This document shows, piece by piece, positions 4,846-6,433 of a stretch of DNA of 6,433 nucleotides (position 1 is the stretch's first letter; every line of letters begins with the position of its first letter). Both the position numbers and the translations under genes were made by a program. The stretch is from assembly GCA_043803845.1 (NCBI GenBank), contig JAZDJT010000020.1:1-6433 (forward strand). The letters run 5' to 3'. Source of the stretch: JAZDJT01 sp043803845. Lineage in GTDB: Bacteria > Patescibacteriota > Minisyncoccia > Minisyncoccales > GCA-002788555. The notes under the pieces were generated by a model. It worked only from the letters and a program-made list of their open reading frames with translations, did no database searches and had not been told where the DNA came from.

Positions 4846-4977
4846 GTGAAGTATGATACGACGAGCGTGAAAGGAAAAAAATGGGATAATCGGGAGTTAT
4901 GAGTGTGAAAGAGCTAGGTGTTCATCTGCGAAGATGAACGGGATAATTGTGATTTGGAATCTCAAAAAGTGATTCCA
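4810..4977 (-). ncRNA. Candidate structured small RNA (or attenuated leader of the ABC operon)
   Basis: A transcript of about 165 nt is predicted between a strong promoter and an intrinsic terminator, with no long frame. Hairpin 1 is TGGAATC/GATTCCA (4971-4977 with 4955-4961, 9-base loop). Hairpin 2 is GTTCATCT/AGATGAAC (4932-4939 with 4920-4927, loop UCGC). Between them and after them are C/U-rich, probably unpaired stretches with three UCCC motifs (complements of 4883-4886, 4892-4895 and 4940-4943); ATTATCCC occurs twice. Anti-SD-like UCCC motifs between hairpins resemble small RNAs that base-pair with ribosome sites. The 9-mer TAGCTCTTT (4908-4916) is shared with the leaders at 324-339 and 1916-1931. 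Alternatively it is a cis-acting 5' leader whose terminator controls read-through into the ABC operon. I recognise no named RNA family. Confidence 0.55.
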
Positions 4978-4982
4978 TTATT

Positions 4983-5011
4983 ATTTTATTCTATTATAGA
5001 AAACTTGTCAA
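4983..5011 (-). promoter_or_regulatory. Strong promoter of the structured RNA
   Basis: A minus-strand perfect TTGACA (5006-5011), a 17-base spacer and TAAAAT (4983-4988). The predicted RNA start is near 4976. A TATAAT inside the spacer (4993-4998) is only 7 bases from the -35 and so is not its partner. The start would fall right at the first hairpin, as expected for a small RNA. Confidence 0.75.
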
Positions 5012-5019
5012 GGGGTGAA

Positions 5020-5040
5020 ACAAAAAAGCAACAAATCGCC
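5020..5040 (-). terminator. Weak possible terminator after the Nudix pair
   Basis: Minus-strand GCGA/TTGC (5036-5039 with 5028-5031, one G-U pair, loop TTTG) is followed by TTTTTTG. The stem has only 4 bp, so this is a marginal call; its position after the stop at 5062 and before the next promoter is the main support. Confidence 0.3.
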
Positions 5041-5061
5041 CATTTACTATGAACACTACAT

Positions 5062-5481
5062 CTATCTTTTTAAGCACTCGATAGACTCTTTTGTCCCCGG
5101 TAAGGTTTTTGAATAGTCTATTTCCCCTATCTTTTTCCAAGTAACTGTCTTGATTTCTTTATCTCGAATAGGCCTTTGCTTGCCGGCTATTTTGCACTGA
5201 TAAACCAACAAAAGTGTGTGCTGCAAAAATCCGGGATATTTCCAAAGCTTGGTAACGGTTAATGGTATTTGCCTGATGATTTTTATCGGGAAGCCCGTTT
5301 CTTCCTTTATTTCCCTCAACAGGGCTGTCTCCGGTTTCTCGCCAAAATCAATCACCCCTCCGGGCAGTTCCCACATCAAATGAGCTTCCGGATTTATTTT
5401 TTCACACCTCTGCGCCATCAAAATTTTTCCGCTTCTCTCAATTAGGCCTGCGACGACAACGATGAATTTTTTCTTTTTCAT
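5062..5481 (-). CDS. Nudix hydrolase (139 residues)
   Basis: A typical-size Nudix enzyme that would cleave a nucleoside diphosphate linked to another group, in a Mg2+-dependent way in the cytoplasm. The Nudix box Gx5Ex7REUxEExGU is complete: Gly42, Glu48, then REIKEETGF at 56-64, whose Glu57, Glu60 and Glu61 are the usual metal-binding positions. The N-terminal strand FIVVVAGLIE and the WELPGG motif before the box fit the fold; the end KEIKTVTWKKIGEI is the usual last strand. The substrate cannot be set, though the MutT-like size allows NTP-type substrates. Its ATG (5479-5481) overlaps the TGA of the upstream Nudix gene (ATGA), so the two are probably translationally coupled. No strong SD is present. 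Confidence 0.88.
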   Translation of the reverse strand: MKKKKFIVVVAGLIERSGKILMAQRCEKINPEAHLMWELPGGVIDFGEKPETALLREIKEETGFPIKIIRQIPLTVTKLWKYPGFLQHTLLLVYQCKIAGKQRPIRDKEIKTVTWKKIGEIDYSKTLPGTKESIECLKR

Positions 5482-6005
5482 TTTATCTTTTTCAAAATCT
5501 CGAGTGCTTTTTTGTTAGCTGGCTCTATAATAAATTCTTCCGCCTCCTTAATCGTCATCCATTTTGCATCAAGGAACTCTTTAGGATTAATTTTAAAATC
5601 AGTCCCATCCGTATCAATCAGGTACCAAATATCGAAATGTTCTTTGCAAGGTTGAATTTTATTTTCTATTGGCGTAATTGTTAGCAAAAACGGAGAGGGA
5701 CTTGCTCGAAAAAATCCTTTTATCCCAAGTTCTTCATCTATTTCTCTATTCAACGTCTCTAAAAGTTCTTCACTCTTATCAATGTGACCTCCGGGAGAAA
5801 GCCAAAAACCAGATTTCTTATGATGAATAATGAAAATTTTTCTATTTTTATAATTGTAAGGAAGGAAGTAAACACAGAAATGAGTTTTGGGATTCTCGTC
5901 TCTTGTCAGCTTCCCGTCTTCCAATCTTTTCAGAAAACTTTCGTAGGTGTATTTACTGTCACAAATTGATAAATCTACGATTTTTGAAATTTGGTCGTAT
6001 AGCAT
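5478..6005 (-). CDS. Nudix hydrolase (175 residues)
   Basis: A second, larger Nudix protein. The full box is present: Gly73, Glu79, then REIDEELGI at 87-95, with Glu88, Glu91 and Glu92 in the metal-binding positions. FWLSPGGHID before the box and HFDIWYLI after it are common in Nudix proteins annotated generically as NTP pyrophosphohydrolases. An N-terminal extension of about 40 residues (LYDQISKIVDLSICDSKYTY onward) precedes the first Nudix strand; its role is unknown. The two adjacent Nudix proteins differ strongly outside the box, so they are not a recent tandem duplicate. The ATG at 6005 has no visible SD, only CGCCGCCAATCTAT before it. It lies 49 bases after the CorA-like gene, with an 11-bp palindrome in the gap, and may be cotranscribed with it. 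Confidence 0.88.
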   Translation of the reverse strand: MLYDQISKIVDLSICDSKYTYESFLKRLEDGKLTRDENPKTHFCVYFLPYNYKNRKIFIIHHKKSGFWLSPGGHIDKSEELLETLNREIDEELGIKGFFRASPSPFLLTITPIENKIQPCKEHFDIWYLIDTDGTDFKINPKEFLDAKWMTIKEAEEFIIEPANKKALEILKKIK

Positions 6006-6019
6006 ATAGATTGGCGGCG

Positions 6020-6045
6020 ATTGATTTTATGGGAATAAAATCAAT
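6020..6045. repeat. Perfect 11-bp palindrome between CorA and Nudix genes
   Basis: ATTGATTTTAT (6020-6030) and ATAAAATCAAT (6035-6045) form a perfect inverted repeat with a 4-base spacer, in the 49-base gap between the two genes. Neither strand has a U-tract right after it, so it is not a standard terminator. It could be a protein operator or an RNA hairpin affecting processing or translation of the SD-less Nudix gene. Confidence 0.6.
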
Positions 6046-6054
6046 TTCATCTTT

Positions 6055-6433
6055 TTAAAGCCATTTCCGTTTATTGAAATAATAAAACAAAGTCAAAGCG
6101 GAGATTGACATTATTCCCATGAGAACATAAAGACCGTTGGGATCGAGGCTCAACGGGAGAAATTTAAAGTTCATCCCGTAAATACCGGCAATCAAGGTCG
6201 GCACCATTAAAATTACTGTTAGGGCGGTCAGTCGTTTCATAATCTCGTTGAGGTTGTTGGAGAGAACCGAGAGGTATCCCTCAAAGGTCGTAACAATCAT
6301 ATCCCGCATGAGGTCGGTCTTATCGCTAAGACGTATCAGATGATCGAAGGCGTCCTGAAAATAGGGAATGTTTTCCGTGCGAATAAGCTTGCCTTCAAAC
6401 TGTCTCAACGACATTAATAAGTCGCGCAAGGCG
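6055..6433 (-). CDS. corA: CorA-type divalent cation channel, C-terminal part
   Basis: The last 126 or so codons of a CorA/MIT-family Mg2+/Co2+ transporter; the frame stays open through the right edge, so the N-terminal cytoplasmic domain lies outside. Visible parts: the end of the long helical stalk (RDLLMSLRQFEG to NNLNEIMKRLTALTV), membrane span 1 ending in the diagnostic YGMNF signature that forms the pore mouth, a short periplasmic loop (LPLSLDPNG), span 2 (LYVLMGIMSISALTLFYYF) and the basic tail NKRKWL. The protein works as an inner-membrane homopentamer. It is the first gene visible in the possible CorA-Nudix-Nudix cluster. Family assignment is firm; the ion cannot be told. Confidence 0.9.
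   Translation of the reverse strand, partial: ALRDLLMSLRQFEGKLIRTENIPYFQDAFDHLIRLSDKTDLMRDMIVTTFEGYLSVLSNNLNEIMKRLTALTVILMVPTLIAGIYGMNFKFLPLSLDPNGLYVLMGIMSISALTLFYYFNKRKWL

Noticed and set aside
4810..4977. 6S RNA
   Set aside because: The 5' and 3' ends do not pair into the long rod with a central bubble that 6S RNA needs; there are separate local hairpins instead.
1..6433. CRISPR array or insertion sequence
   Set aside because: No regularly spaced repeats, no transposase-like frame and no terminal inverted repeats with target duplications were seen.

Overview
The window is moderately AT-rich bacterial DNA. Every gene I can support lies on the minus strand, so the text below reads from high to low coordinates. 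Shine-Dalgarno sites, sigma70-type promoters (TTGACA/TATAAT-like with 16-17 bp spacers) and intrinsic terminators are easy to see, and TGA serves as a stop. The mix of small hypothetical proteins, paired Nudix hydrolases, CorA and a two-gene ABC exporter would suit an uncultivated lineage such as Patescibacteria/CPR. That placement is inference only, since the window holds no marker gene.

Layout, right to left: (1) the C-terminal part of a CorA-type divalent cation channel (6055 to the right edge), followed by two Nudix hydrolases that overlap by ATGA (5478-6005 and 5062-5481). (2) A 318-base gap with no gene. It holds a promoter (4983-5011), a probable structured RNA of about 165 nt with two hairpins, C-rich unpaired linkers and an intrinsic terminator (about 4810-4977), and then a second promoter (4767-4794). 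(3) An ABC exporter operon transcribed from that second promoter: ATPase (3793-4743) overlapping the ABC-2 permease (2718-3800) by 8 bases. (4) Two apparently monocistronic small genes with their own promoters: an 87-residue membrane protein (TTG start, 2351-2614) and a 64-residue acidic protein (2064-2258); each ends in a clear terminator. (5) A probable three-gene operon from a strong promoter at 1952-1980: a small metzincin-type zinc protease (1299-1835), a galactose-mutarotase-like sugar epimerase (411-1148), and a Cys-containing protein running off the left edge (1-224).

The most unusual part is the non-coding sequence of region 5. Each of its three genes is preceded by a long perfect or near-perfect hairpin of 13-15 bp. 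In the first two the Shine-Dalgarno site sits inside the 3' arm; in the third the only SD-like tetramer sits there. Just upstream of each hairpin is a related sequence block, (T)AGYTCTTT then an A/T-rich stretch then GGGGAA plus purines. The two intercistronic copies also share an outer helix (CUUCUUCCCC with GGGGAAG...), an inner U-rich/A-rich helix and matching AGCCC and GGTYTGGAAA boxes. The outer helix shows a U-A to C-G compensatory change and U-G wobbles that make sense only in minus-strand RNA. I read these as three copies of one cis-acting RNA element that gates translation. I do not recognise it as a known riboswitch family. The TAGCTCTTT 9-mer also occurs in the separate structured RNA of region 2.
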